Shown here in pieces: positions 13,178 through 24,414 of a stretch of DNA of 64,000 nucleotides. Position 1 is the stretch's first letter; the number at the start of each line of letters is the position of its first letter. Under the pieces are notes generated by a model that was not told the DNA's origin, did no database searches, and saw only the letters and a list, made by a program, of their open reading frames with translations. The translations under genes and the position numbers were made by a program. The DNA is from Lineus longissimus (lineage: Eukaryota; Nemertea; Pilidiophora; Heteronemertea; Lineidae), in NCBI RefSeq assembly GCF_910592395.1, contig NC_088310.1:5649501-5713500 (forward strand), in the 5' to 3' direction.

Positions 13178-16100
13178 TTAGAGATCTAGGAACATGGAGC
13201 GTGGATCTTCCACAGATGTTTTGATCTTTCTAAGGAAAGTGACCGCTTCCCGTCCGTCAATGAGCCGATGGTCATACGTCAATGCCACATACATCATAGG
13301 CCGAATTTCAACCTGAAAGATGGAATGGACAAGATAATTGCAACAGGTGGTCGATCAAAAATGGTGAACTCAAACAAGCCAGCAAGGTTTGGTACTGTAC
13401 AAGCAAAGCTAGCAAGATAGGCATCACCAAAGATGGGGAGAGGCCATATCTATGACAACAGTCAGTGGAAGGTTTCAATCAGCGGCTCTACACTTTAGTG
13501 ACTAACGGAGAGTGCATGGTGCCCTAGTTCAGGATCAGTTGTCCATGCTGCTGGGACCAGTCCAAGCTTATGGTTCTAATGGCAATCTTACCTTTCCTTT
13601 GATGGCTACTGGCCTTTCGAAAATACCATGCATGCCAAGGATAGCTGACTGAGGGGGATTGATGATAGGCGTACCGAACATGGAACCGAAGACACCACCG
13701 TTACTTATGGTGAAAGTGCCACCGTCCATATCTTCAACAGCAAGAGCGCCATCTTTTGCCTACAACATTGAAAATATAATGAGTGGAAGGATTAGTTTCA
13801 TCCCTGTTATTCTTGGTTTGATATACATGAATATGCACATAAGATTTTGCAGAATTTAATTGGTTTTGCACAACAGAGTTCATATGATGAGGAATGACTT
13901 TGGTTCCTACATGTACACATACATTGCATATGATACAAGATGGGGCGTTCTCATTTCATACCATCGATTCCACAGAAATGCAGATGTTTGGAAACAGAAA
14001 CATGGGGCTCCATATCTGAGGACGCTTTTTATGCTCACCTTTTCTCCAAGAGCATTCAGACTTTTTTCTATAGCAGCATAATTCATATCTCCTACATCTC
14101 TCATCACAGGTACAACTAAACCCTGAAATATAAAAGTTGAGAGATCATTCTTATGTCAAATCACAAAGATTTCGAATGTGACATGCACACAAGAGATCTT
14201 CAACCTCTAGTTTGTCATCGGAGCATTATTTGGCTATCCCTAGTTACTGTTACAAAACAATATAGGTCCAGTATTTCAAGGTACATACGAGGATGGACAC
14301 CACAACCAATAACATATCCACGTTTGTTTGTTTGGTCCAGGATTTGGTCAAGTGACTATTGTGTTAAGGTGTTTTTAGCTGCACAACAGAGGGGAATCAG
14401 TTCATAGTTTGGCCAAAAATACAAAATATCTTACCTTCGGCGTAGCAACTGCTACACTGATATCAACATAGTCCCTATACACAATTTCCTTGTCATCTAT
14501 GACGGCATTTACAGCTGGCTGATCCATTAGAGCATAACTACTAGCTTTGATGAAAGCTGACATAAAACCTAATTTAATGTTGTGCTTTTTCAAAAAGGCA
14601 TCTTTGTATTTTGTACGCAGCTCCATGATGTTACTGAAAGAGAAGTTGTACGATTGTTCGTTAAGAAGAAATGAATGACCTAGAACTAACCTAAAGATGT
14701 TTGTAGTTACTAGCACTTTTGTAGCATTCTGAAAAGCCTTTTAAAAGAAGTATAGGACCTCTTGGGTTCCTGTGTCACTGACTACATCAGCTCATACCAA
14801 ATGTTCCTGTAGGGAGACTCAGGAAGGAAGGAGCAGAAAAAACACAGCCATCTCCTCAGAATGGCATAGGCCAGTCCACAGGATCGAAGTCAAAATATTT
14901 TAGACAATAATAAATTCTGACCCTAAAAGCCAGGTGTTGCATTCTCTCAGTTCATTTTTCTTAATTCATTACTAAAGTAAACTAAGCTCCATGACGACCC
15001 TCACCTCATATCGATTTCATTGAAAGTGGTGAGCATGGCGCATGTGTTCTGCGCCTCCTTCAGACGTTGGGCAATACGCAGTCTCATCCGGTTCATTTTG
15101 ACCTGCAAACAAATGACTTTATCTATCAAAAGTGTAGACAAATGTAAAGCTTTTACTCAACTCATTTTGATTAGAGACAACAATGAAAAGTAAACATTTG
15201 GGTAAGATCCACGAAAGCGCTTCACAAAACCCACCATTATTCCAAGATTATTCCTTTGGTTTTTGACTGATCTTGATAAACTTTTACAGGTGGTACAAAC
15301 TACCATTGTTCATCTAAATAATTTTGTCATGAATGTACAAGTAACAGCAAAAGAAGCATTCTAGTAAGATACCCCACACCCCTACAAGATGGCTCTAGTT
15401 ATACAAACCCTTGATTCAGTCCTACTTCCTGCCAATGAAGCTGGGGCAGATGCTGCGATCACTGGTGTTGGTTTAACAGCTGAGACCGGTATGGATGACA
15501 TAGGTGCACTGGGTACTGGTGGTGGTGGAGGTGGAGTGGTAGGGATAGGTCCTGCTGTGGCACTGGGAGGGGGTGGAGGGGCTGCTGCTGCTGTTGGGGG
15601 CGGAGGTGACGCTGCCTCTGCTGGTTTGGCCGCCTCTGGCTTTTTAGCTGGGGCATCTCCTGGAAGATAATTCTTGATGAGCACTGTCCACTCATAGGCC
15701 CTCGACTGCCTTAAGTTGTGATGATGGAAACAAGACTCCTAGCATGATAACACAATGGTGGCAAACAACCTCATCAGTAAGTTCAAAGGCCATAAGTGGT
15801 AATTACATTATTCAGTAGCGTACCTACACCTCTGCCTTTAGGCTATAAAATACAATTTCCAAGGTGAGCCTCCTGACATATGCACGTCTTCATCCCAGTG
15901 TTGACGTCTTATTATGATTAGATGTCCTTCATCTTCATAGGTTCAAATTTCTGTCCCTCCTCATTTTTGAGTAGAATGTGTCAACTAATGTATACAAGTA
16001 GGAAGGACTGCAGATCTGAGCTAATGCTGAAGTATATCATTTCATACCTGATGTGGATAATTTGAAGATTTCTTGTCCTGCTTCTACTCTCCCACCGTTC

Positions 16101-18763
16101 TCAGCAAGAAGCTCAGCTATAACTCCCTTCGTCGGGGATGGAACAGGTACAACAGTCTGAAATTAAGAGGGAGTCTTGCAATAAGTGTTCTCATTTTAAG
16201 GGTTAAAATACTAGCAGTAATTTGATTGACATTATATAAACGTTTCCGCTATTGTGCTTATTGAAGCTTTAAATTGACTTTCGTTTCAGCCTACAGGTAA
16301 TTCTGTCACACTGACCTTATCGGTTTCAATTTCCGCAACAACTTCATCCTCTTCCACAGCTTCACCAACCTCTGTTGAATGAAATAAGTAAGTAGAAGTC
16401 ACAAGACATGGACACGATTATTTTGCAAACAGGTGGACATCATTGAAATTATTTTATGTCTCATTTGGTCTTTTGGCAAAGCACCTTTGGTCTTCCCAAA
16501 ATATCTAAAATGTCAGTTATTTTTTGGAAAGATTCTTTCCTTAATCCTAGATTATTACATACAAATTTTATGGCCACAACGTACCTTTCAACCAGTTGAT
16601 ATCACCCTCGGTTACAGACTCAGCGAATGGTGGTGTTTTGACAGTAATTGTATCATCGGCCCCTGTATATGAGATTGAAAAATTCAATTTTACTTTACAC
16701 CACAACTGTTCAGCCTTATTCTTCTAAATCTGGGCTCACATTATAAAACAATATTGTGTGTTTCTTTAGCCTAAAATTCGCTCAGGTCAAGTATTATTCC
16801 ACTAAGTATTAGAAAAATACCTGGACGAGTCATCATGTAGTAGGATTCAAGGAGCCAAGTCTAGAGCAACTTATTTTTGGATTATATGGCCTCCGATTAG
16901 AGCAACAGTGGACTTACATAATTTAAACGTAGAATGAAAATGTCTTCTTTGATCTAAGTGAAAACTGAAGAGGGCTAGGCTGCTACAATCACCATTTATA
17001 CTGGAAATAACATGATAAATAAAATGATAAATAAAAAATGTAGATATCACATTTATGGTGGCTGCACACACAAGTCAAAGAATGATTTCCTCATATTTTT
17101 TTTTTCAGTGTGATTGTGAAACTTTACTTGATATTTAGAGTATTTGTATATTTGTCTACAAAATGGCATTGTTGACATTTCTATTCAGTGCACATTCACA
17201 AAACAGGAAGTAGGCCTCTAAGCTAGACAGACAGCCAACTTACATGTTAGGACAGTTAGATGCTATAGGTAGTAGTGACCTTTTGAAGACACCTGAAAAA
17301 CATAATGTCATAATTACATGGATAAACATTCTACAGGAGCAATTTCTGTGGAAAATCACCAAAAATCGAAGTACCATATTATATTGAAATACGGTGCAGT
17401 TCTAATTTTGCTATCACCAACAGTGGCTTTCATCCCAAGAATATTACAAGTAGTAACCTGGAAGACTACATGGATTGAGTTCAATGAAGTATAATAAACA
17501 GCATACCAGAGGTCATTATTGATTAAAGAGCTCATTACACTAACAGTAGTTGCCATGACAGGCATGTCAGCGGCTCCATTTATTAGGACTGCCTAAATAT
17601 TAACAACATGATGTCACACCCGGCCCATCCTCCACTGTACAGTGTACTTGCCTGAAGTAATAGTCTTCTGTAAACATTTCAACTGAAAAGGAACAATTAT
17701 GGATTTTATAATGAATAATCGAAACAATGACTGAATGAGTTAAAACAAACAAAAACCTACACGGCAATGTTGTTGTGTAAGTCATGACAAACTAGTGTCA
17801 AAAAGTAACCCGCCTACTCTGTCTCCTCAGGGCCCAGCCACTGACGGAGACTGAATGACCGACTGCAAAGGCCCGTGGTGAAGGTGTGCCACTCTAGGCG
17901 TGACTGGCACTGCTCTAGTGACAGTCACATCCACACCATGGCCCATGCACGGCAAGGGCCGGCAACACTCCTCATACGACAACAACACGAATGGTCATGA
18001 GACTTGACACAGAGACTTTTGCCGACTGTCTTAGTCTCATGACCATGTTGTGTCGTCATAAGACTCATGAGGAGTGCTGTTGCCGGCCCTTGCCGTGCAT
18101 GGGCCATGGTGTGGATGTGACTGTTACTAGAGCAGTGCCAGTCAGTGAGTCACGCCTAGAGTTGCACACCTCACCACGGGCACTTGCAGTCCGTCATTCA
18201 GTCTCAGTCAGTGGCTGGGCCCTGGGGAGACAGAGTAAGTGAGTTACTTTTTGACACTAGTTTGTCAGGACTTGCACAACAACAATCAACATTGCAGTGC
18301 CAGTGCCTTTCAGACTTTTGTTTGTATTAACTCATGTTTATGAACTGTCACCATTAATAAAAGCTGTAAGTGTAAATGAGTAAAACTTGCTTTTGCATTT
18401 CATCTATACCACAGGCTACCTACTCGCATTGTACATCAATGCATATGGAGGAACCGAAGTGGTGATCTCTTCCGAAGTCATGATTGGTAGCTATCCGCTT
18501 ATGCAATACATCGCCATGTGCATTGATGTAGTACAAAATGCACTCCGGGATGACCTCTCTCACAACCCTCAAACCGGTAGTGAAGTTTAGAGGGCTCAGA
18601 AACAAAATCTATGAGCTTTAAGAAATAGTCAACATTTTCATCACAAAGCATCTGTTCAACAGAGTTGATCACATTTATTTCATTATCTTACATTGCTTTT
18701 CTTATGTGATATTTGACTCAGAAAACGGGGTACCGTCCGTGAGGACGCCAGAAGGGCAGCCAT
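13178..18763 (-). CDS. DLST: Dihydrolipoyllysine succinyltransferase, E2 of 2-oxoglutarate dehydrogenase
   Basis: DLST transfers succinyl groups from the lipoyl arm to CoA in the mitochondrial TCA cycle. Thirteen exons, from high to low coordinate, give 470 aa in phase: 18692-18763, 17652-17682, 17244-17292, 16918-17000, 16585-16662, 16316-16371, 16048-16156, 15409-15659, 15005-15102, 14435-14633, 14039-14122, 13592-13759 and 13178-13312. The N-terminus ([20 protein letters not shown]) is a typical mitochondrial targeting peptide, and RRHFHST precedes the mature domain. The lipoyl domain carries the lysine in EIETDK. A Pro/Ala linker follows (15409-15659). The catalytic domain ends with the active-site motif [12 protein letters not shown]. 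As in other animal DLSTs, no separate E1/E3-binding domain is seen. The exon 2 donor is GC rather than GT (CAG|gcaagt). The four 5' exons are less certain than the rest. Confidence 0.95.
17700..18350. mobile_element. Large hairpin (MITE-like) element in DLST intron 1
   Basis: Two arms of roughly 300 bases are imperfect reverse complements around a spacer near 18006-18033. Examples of pairing are ccatggcccatgcacggcaa (about 17937) with ttgccgtgcatgggccatgg (about 18090), and gacaaactagtgtcaaaaag (about 17785) with ctttttgacactagtttgtc (about 18248). The outer ends also pair: gagttaaaacaaacaaaaac near 17739 with cttttgtttgtattaactc near 18315. No protein is encoded. Short open frames at 17925-18107 and 17991-18242 are simply the two arms. 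Confidence 0.75.
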
Positions 18764-18780
18764 AGCAAACAAGAATGAAA

Positions 18781-18792
18781 TGCGCATGCGTG
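18781..18792 (-). promoter_or_regulatory. NRF1-like palindromic site upstream of the DLST start
   Basis: TGCGCATGCGTG matches the first ten bases of the NRF1 palindrome TGCGCATGCGCA. It lies 18 bases upstream of the DLST initiator on the minus strand. NRF1 is a well-known activator of nuclear genes for mitochondrial proteins, which fits DLST. The assignment rests on motif and position only. Confidence 0.5.
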
Positions 18793-19963
18793 CAGTGATA
18801 AAAAATAATTACTGGATCCGCGAACTTAAAAGATATTGCACTTTGCCTACATGACAGTCAGTTGACTGTCAATACCCGTGTCAGTGTCACTTTCGAGATT
18901 ACATCTAATCAAATTAAGATAACCCGAGCGATGTGGCGCATCGTTGCTCAGGGAGGAGAAATTAATTTCAATTTGAAAATCTCCAATTGCCTAAATAGGC
19001 CTACTGAATCCCATCTTAGAGCCAATCCAAGATCCCATGTTCAGAAGTCTTGGGAAAATCGTCACACCAATACGTTATTTACTACTGGCACGATTGACCG
19101 TGACGGCGGGAAAACCGCCCATTACTCTGTTTCTAGCGCGCCTATTTGGTCATTCAGGTCCGAAGGGACGTTTGTAGGTTTTTGTGATGTCCATATTAAT
19201 ATGAGTACTCTCCGGACGCAGTGCACGTGGACAATATTGGCCATAGGAGTTTTCATGAAAATTGAAAGTGCATATTTAGTGGCAGCAGCAAGGACCATGT
19301 ACCAGCGTGTCAGAATTGGTCACCTAATCGAAGTGATCAAAACCGTTTATTTGAGAATATGCAAACTGCAATCGTCAACTCTAGGCTAGACTCCCTGGGA
19401 AGCCCATTGCGTCATAACCACAAGGATACCAAATTAGGACGCATCCTAATTTGGTTTCCTTATGGTTTGGGTGCGGAACGAGGCCGGTCCACTGTACTCT
19501 GGGCGGCATCGAAGATCATTTATCCAAAAGTAGCCTTGCATTTCTGGTGACTGTGTATATGCTAATCGATGCCCTATCGGCCATCTATAACCATGACCTT
19601 TTATCTTGACACGACACGTCAGCCTTCTTGAGAGAACTTATCGTGACCCACTTCAGCAATATATTCCAGTTGACAATGAGATTGTATGACGATAGGCTGT
19701 CTCGCTTCATCAGGGAACGAAGATATTCGGTAGGCAATGTTTTAACAATAGTTCCTCATTGACATTATGTCCAGAAGTCTTTACCGGTGCAACGTTTTTA
19801 GTGTTTCCGTTTCTAAGTGATTCCCCACATTGTTTCAGTAAAAACGCTGAAGAAAGATTGACACGTTGTTCGAAAACGTTGAAAAATGGATTGAGACGTT
19901 TTCCTCCGTTAAAAAGTCATGGCCTCTCTTAACTGTTTACTATCTTGATCCTTTTCCTTACAG
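18793..19963. other. Intergenic gap between DLST and the DED-FHA gene
   Basis: The DLST and DED-FHA genes diverge from here. An open frame at 18862-19389 begins only with TTG, lacks recognisable domains and is not supported as a gene. An acceptor (cttttccttacag) at about 19951-19963 suggests that the DED-FHA gene has an upstream untranslated exon in this gap. An inverted repeat lies near 19412-19466. Confidence 0.4.
19412..19466. repeat. Imperfect inverted repeat with short loop
   Basis: The arms contain ataccaaattagga and tcctaatttggtttcc and extend outward with a few mismatches (aaccacaagg against ccttatggtt). They lie about four bases apart and form a stem of roughly 24 pairs. Confidence 0.65.
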
Positions 19964-19994
19964 TGACACGTAGCATTACATCACTGGTAACAAA

Positions 19995-21959
19995 ATGCAA
20001 CATAAGAAGGGAATAGGTGACCAAACCAAGGGAAACACCACCATGGAAGGAATCATCCAAAAGATCGGACATACCAATATCAACACCGCCGAAATGGCCT
20101 ACAAGAAAATGCTGCTGCAAATCTCCAAGATGCTGGATGGATGTTCACTCAGTGGCTTCAAGTTCTTGTGCGAAACACATTTTCCGAAGAGAGTGAGAGA
20201 GAAGATCGTTGAACCTATCGATCTTTGGCAAGCGATGCAAGAACGTGGAATTCTTGGACCTGATAACCTGGATTTCCTGAAGTGGATGTTGAAAGAAGGA
20301 GCAGAGAAAAGGACGGATCTCCTCCTGGTCGTTGAACGGTATGAACGGGAGCACCCCGTTGTTCAGGAGGTTGGCAATTGCCACCAAATCGGGAGAGCGC
20401 AGGAAGAGTCACACAGCGCACCAGAAGCACCAGGTATATAAAACAGTTTTCGTTGCCTCTTTTTACACCGCTGATGTGACAATGCCTCAGTGAAATTGCC
20501 ATTTCCCTATACATGAAGGGGGGGGGGGTCCTATACACGATCACAGAGAAAATGCATGTCGTGATGCAATGTCGATTACTATACATGTATTATCTTTGCC
20601 GACAAATTCATGATAGATTTTGATAACTTATTTCCGACATCATGTTTCCTGTGTCTGAGTGGTTTGCCAACTTCTGTTTGGAAAATGTTTTAAATGATGT
20701 CTTTTACATTATTTAGTCCACCAGGAAGTGGTCGTCGGCCTATAATCATGTGGCACGAAAAGTTGTGACATCATACTCAATTATCTGTTAAGATGCTGGA
20801 AAAGTCTACGGTGTACTAATGACCCAATTTGTGAGGACACACATTTCTCGGTCAAGGGGATTGTTATGTGGTGGCATATTCCTTACAAATTGAAGCTAAA
20901 AGTAGTTGCCCGTAAACCGATGACAAAGTGATGGGGCCTTGGTCTTTTCCTCTGTTACACCTGCATCAATCAAATTGTCACTGCTTACCCGTTCGAAACG
21001 AAAGACAGCATGACCGTGGATGAAGTTGTTGGTTGTTCGGCATCTACACTGTATTTGATGAAGGTCTATCCACTTCTCCAATGATAGGTCCTCTCTTCTT
21101 TTCAGTCGTCAAAACAGTAAGCGAGAAATCTGCAAGATGTTCGATCGAAAGTTCTCTAGTTGGACAGATGGGGCCTCTCCCTCTTGAGCGCCACTCCGAG
21201 CGTGGTGATTGGAAATATGACAGACGCAACGAACCAAGCGTTCCACAACAAGTGGAACAGGTGGCAGAGGAAGAAAACGTAGGCAGTTACAAGTTACGTC
21301 ACATCAATGTTGGACTTAATGACACGGATAGAGGTTCTGGCATCAGGAGAGCTGATTCTGATGCTGACACTAAAGACTACATTGAGGAGGAGGTTGACTC
21401 TGAGGCAAACACCAAGGAAAGCAGTCGTGAGGCTGCAATTAAAAATGTTGTTGGTGTGAGAGAAACTGATGACGACGCTGAAACTCATGACGTCAGATCT
21501 AAATGTGTGGTTGAGTTTCACTATCCCCCGGATGTACCAAATGAGCTAAAGCCGTTTTATCCAAAAGATGTGAAACAGAGCGAAAACAAACGCTTCTTGT
21601 TGGGTAGGGGAAAGAGTGTGGACGTAAAACTCAACGACGAAACTATATCGAGAGAACAGTTTGATGTCAAGTTAATGTACAGTCAGAGTTTGAAAAGATA
21701 TGAAATGGTTCTGACCAATCACAGCAAAACTAAAACAGTGACTTTAGATAATCACGAACTTCGCTGCGGCGATCAACGTCACTTGTCTGCGGTTTCAACC
21801 CTCTTGATCAACGACCTTGACATTCTTGGTGCTGTGAAATTCATCATTGTAGTGCATTTACCACAAAATTTCAATGGTGCTGAATTCAAAGTAATTTTTC
21901 GACAAGAACCTGAATTTTATGAGCATTTAGCATCAGTCCAGCAGATTACAAGGGCTTGA
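19995..21959 (+). CDS. Death effector domain plus TIFA-like FHA domain adaptor
   Basis: Two exons (19995-20433 ending CAG|gtatat, and 21106-21959 after ctcttcttttcag) join in phase 1 to give 430 aa. Residues about 34-112 form a death effector domain: helix 1 as YKKMLLQISKMLDG, then LSGFKFLC, and the RxDLL motif as RTDLLLVVERY. DEDs mediate homotypic assembly in FADD/caspase-8-type signalling. An acidic, Ser/Asp-rich linker follows. Residues about 285-400 resemble TIFA: VVEFHYPPDVPNELKPFYP, then FLLGRGKSVDVKL, ISREQF (SR of the FHA consensus, with Gln where most FHA domains have His, as in TIFA) and NHSKTKTVTLDNHELR. TIFA is the TRAF6 adaptor downstream of ALPK1. No clear TRAF6-binding PxExx(acidic/aromatic) site was found at the C-terminus. 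A role in innate signalling is inferred. Confidence 0.85.
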
Positions 21960-23334
21960 CAACCTATCGGCACACGTCACTCTTACCAGTCGCTTAAGGA
22001 TGCTGTTAGTAGAAGTCACGGTTCTGTTGGAAGCCATTTCTGAGTGAAAAACCAACATCGCCTGTATATGCCCTTCCTGTCCCTTTAAAAGTTATCACCG
22101 AGGTGGGTGACAGTAATGAAACAGAACAATAAGACAATTAAACGTATCATACTCAAATATATTAGAAAAAAGACAGTAAAGATGTAAGGAATCTTGTAGA
22201 TGATTGTGACTGAATAATGTGTTGAATTCGGAAAACTGTTCGATAGCTAGGGAATCAACCTAGCTTAGCATGCTTACGTTTGCAGCTTTGCGAAGCTGTA
22301 GGATCACGTAAATTTTTTAAAGCTACATGTAGTTATTTTTGTAATTCGCGAGACACATAATATGATAATCTATATTTACGCCCTCAGTTCAAATTTCTGT
22401 AAAAGAAATGTCAGGAGGGATATACTATATTTATCTGATATAGAGCAGAATGATTTTTTTCACTTGTAGCATCTATTTTGATGTGAGAAAACATGTTATC
22501 TTCGTGTATATTATGGCAGTGTGTAAAACAGCATCAGTACCAGAAATAGCGCGCAAAAAGGGTGTTGCTATGAACCTGTGAGAGATATGTCGGCGTTACT
22601 CGCTTGCAGGCTAGATGTTGCATTTGTCATGTAATTAGTAAGTCCAGGACGACCAGAAGGATGACGGTCTCTCCCAAGGGGCAGATGAGACTCTAATAAT
22701 GGAAGCCACGACGAGTGCCCACCAGTGATCGAGTGTCTATTTCCATTGGCATTTCTGACTGGCAATGATTTCTTGAGTGTCATTTAAATGTTTTTCCTCT
22801 TGTCGCCGCGAATGCTGGACTGTATAAATGAGGTAAATTGTGAATGGATAAGTCGCAGTGGATGTCACCAACTAACAAGGGGGGGGATAAGCTGGTGAAC
22901 TCGTAGAAATGTTTTGCAACGCATCTACCCCTCATGATCATTGACTGACATTTTCGAACGCTGGGTGCGGGATTTTTTGTTATTACACGCTCTTACAATA
23001 TCTTGTACGAAGTGTATAAGGGAGGTATTAGTACGAGTGAAAGGCCCTGAAGCCCAGGATGGTCGTTTTTCGACTTTTCATTTAGGACTGCGGGGTATGA
23101 CAACACCAGAACGACCATTTCGTTATTGATTCTATTAAGACAATGACCGGTCTAGTGTTTGTCACCAGCAATGATATTCATTCCAAAAACAACCACGAAA
23201 GAAGACACCTCTATAGGTATATGACACGACAGTTTACACCTTCATCGCGCCTTCGAGAAATTAACATACTTCAGGGAAAGGAGAATCTGAAATAACAATA
23301 CAACAAGCGGCAACGACCATATTGTTGACGAAGG
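21960..23334. other. Intergenic gap before the GPCR
   Basis: No gene is supported. The left part is probably 3' UTR of the DED-FHA gene. The open frame at 22941-23129 shows no domain. A diverged copy of the start of the GPCR coding sequence lies at about 23140-23220 and is listed separately. Confidence 0.4.
23140..23220 (+). pseudogene. Diverged partial copy of the GPCR 5' end
   Basis: The sequence accagcaatgatattcattc through gaagacacctct parallels the GPCR start at about 23350-23400 (accagcaacaacgtccattc through gaagacacctca). Similarity extends over roughly 70 bases, with small insertions. It lies some 190 bases upstream in the same orientation. It has no intact frame and is probably a remnant of a local duplication or of an older start exon. 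Confidence 0.5.
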
Positions 23335-24414
23335 ATGGTCGCTTCATTGTTTTCTACCAGCAACAACGTCCATTCCAAAACAATTACAGAAGACACCTCA
23401 CTCTATGACGCATTTTACGCGTTTGTTGCATACTTTGGTGGCTACCTCACCATTCTTACCATTCTCCTTGGAGTAGTCGGCAACATCATCAGCTTGATTA
23501 TCTTCATAAGACAGCGGAAGAAGGATAGTGCGAGCGCCATCTATCTCGGGTGCTTGGCTGTGACAGATCTCGGAAACTTGATTTCTGGAATTATATTCTG
23601 GGCGCACCAGAGTCTCTATTACATGTCGTTTGGGGCATACAACATCCCGTACGCTTATACTGATTTGGGATGCAAGATTCTTTGCTACGCTTGGTATAAC
23701 TTCATGTTCCTCTCCGGATGGATCATCATAGCGTTTTCAGTTGAGAGAATGATAGCTGTGGTATTCCCTTTGAATGTATCAACAGTTGTCACATCGCGGA
23801 GACGGAAACTGGTCCTAGTTGGTCTTCTTTTCGCATCTTTAGCAATCTGGGGAGACGTAGGCCAGTTATTTGAGGTCTATGGCCCCTATCCCCCAGGACA
23901 TCAAGAACGATACAATTGTTTCTTTAACCCAGTTGCGCTACCAGAATGGCACTTGTTATTTTTCTTAATCAGGTTATTTTCTCTAACCCAGTTTTTACCG
24001 ATTGTGATATTGACCATCCTAAACACTATCATTATCATTGGCATAAGGAGGAATAATGGCGTGATTGAAATAAAAGATCCCAAAAGAGCTAAGAGAGAAA
24101 TGCGTTGTACTTTAAACCTGATTTCAGTTTCTACTGCATATACTGTTCTCATGACTCCGTACCTGATCACCTGGGCCCTTTACATGGCCGAGGACCTCAC
24201 GGGGTGGAAGGGCCGCTCACTTGCTTACGTTGATTTCTTGAGCGAGGTTGCAGTTTACACTATAAGTATCGGCTCCATTAACTACGCCCTCAACTTCGTC
24301 ATCTATACCATTTCTTTGGATTTCTATAGAGCTGAATTGTTACAAGTATTAAATTGTAATAAAAAAAAGCTGATGAGGACAGATATAAGTTTCACTCTCA
24401 ACAAAATCGAATGA
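23335..24414 (+). CDS. Family A (rhodopsin-like) GPCR, orphan peptide-receptor type
   Basis: A single exon encodes 359 aa with seven hydrophobic segments. TM1 at about residues 33-58 has GVVGNIISLIIF (the GN motif). TM3 ends in SVERMIAVVFPL, so the DRY motif is ERM. TM7 carries SINYALNFVIY in place of NPxxY. The conserved disulfide pair is present (GCKILC before TM3 and RYNCFF in loop 2). The C-tail is short and basic with a likely palmitoylated Cys (LNCNKKK). The tail before TM1 is about 30 residues with no signal peptide. Spacing and sequence resemble the large sets of invertebrate FMRFamide-like or orphan peptide receptors; the ligand cannot be inferred. Being intronless suggests origin by retroposition or membership of a lineage-expanded family. 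Confidence 0.92.
   Translation: MVASLFSTSNNVHSKTITEDTSLYDAFYAFVAYFGGYLTILTILLGVVGNIISLIIFIRQRKKDSASAIYLGCLAVTDLGNLISGIIFWAHQSLYYMSFGAYNIPYAYTDLGCKILCYAWYNFMFLSGWIIIAFSVERMIAVVFPLNVSTVVTSRRRKLVLVGLLFASLAIWGDVGQLFEVYGPYPPGHQERYNCFFNPVALPEWHLLFFLIRLFSLTQFLPIVILTILNTIIIIGIRRNNGVIEIKDPKRAKREMRCTLNLISVSTAYTVLMTPYLITWALYMAEDLTGWKGRSLAYVDFLSEVAVYTISIGSINYALNFVIYTISLDFYRAELLQVLNCNKKKLMRTDISFTLNKIE

Noticed and set aside
15389-15670. Gly/Ala-rich plus-strand frame
   Set aside because: It is the antisense shadow of the Pro/Ala linker exon of DLST.
16811-16850. Possible DLST exon between splice-like sites
   Set aside because: Its phase does not fit the preceding exon, whereas 16918-17000 fits both neighbours and supplies the RRHFHST sequence expected before the mature domain.
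18387-18605. Open frames on both strands in DLST intron 1
   Set aside because: They overlap the inferred intron, lack suitable splice phases for DLST and contain no family motif.
18862-19389. 175-codon plus-strand frame
   Set aside because: It starts with TTG, has no recognisable domain and lies in the DLST upstream region with no splice support.
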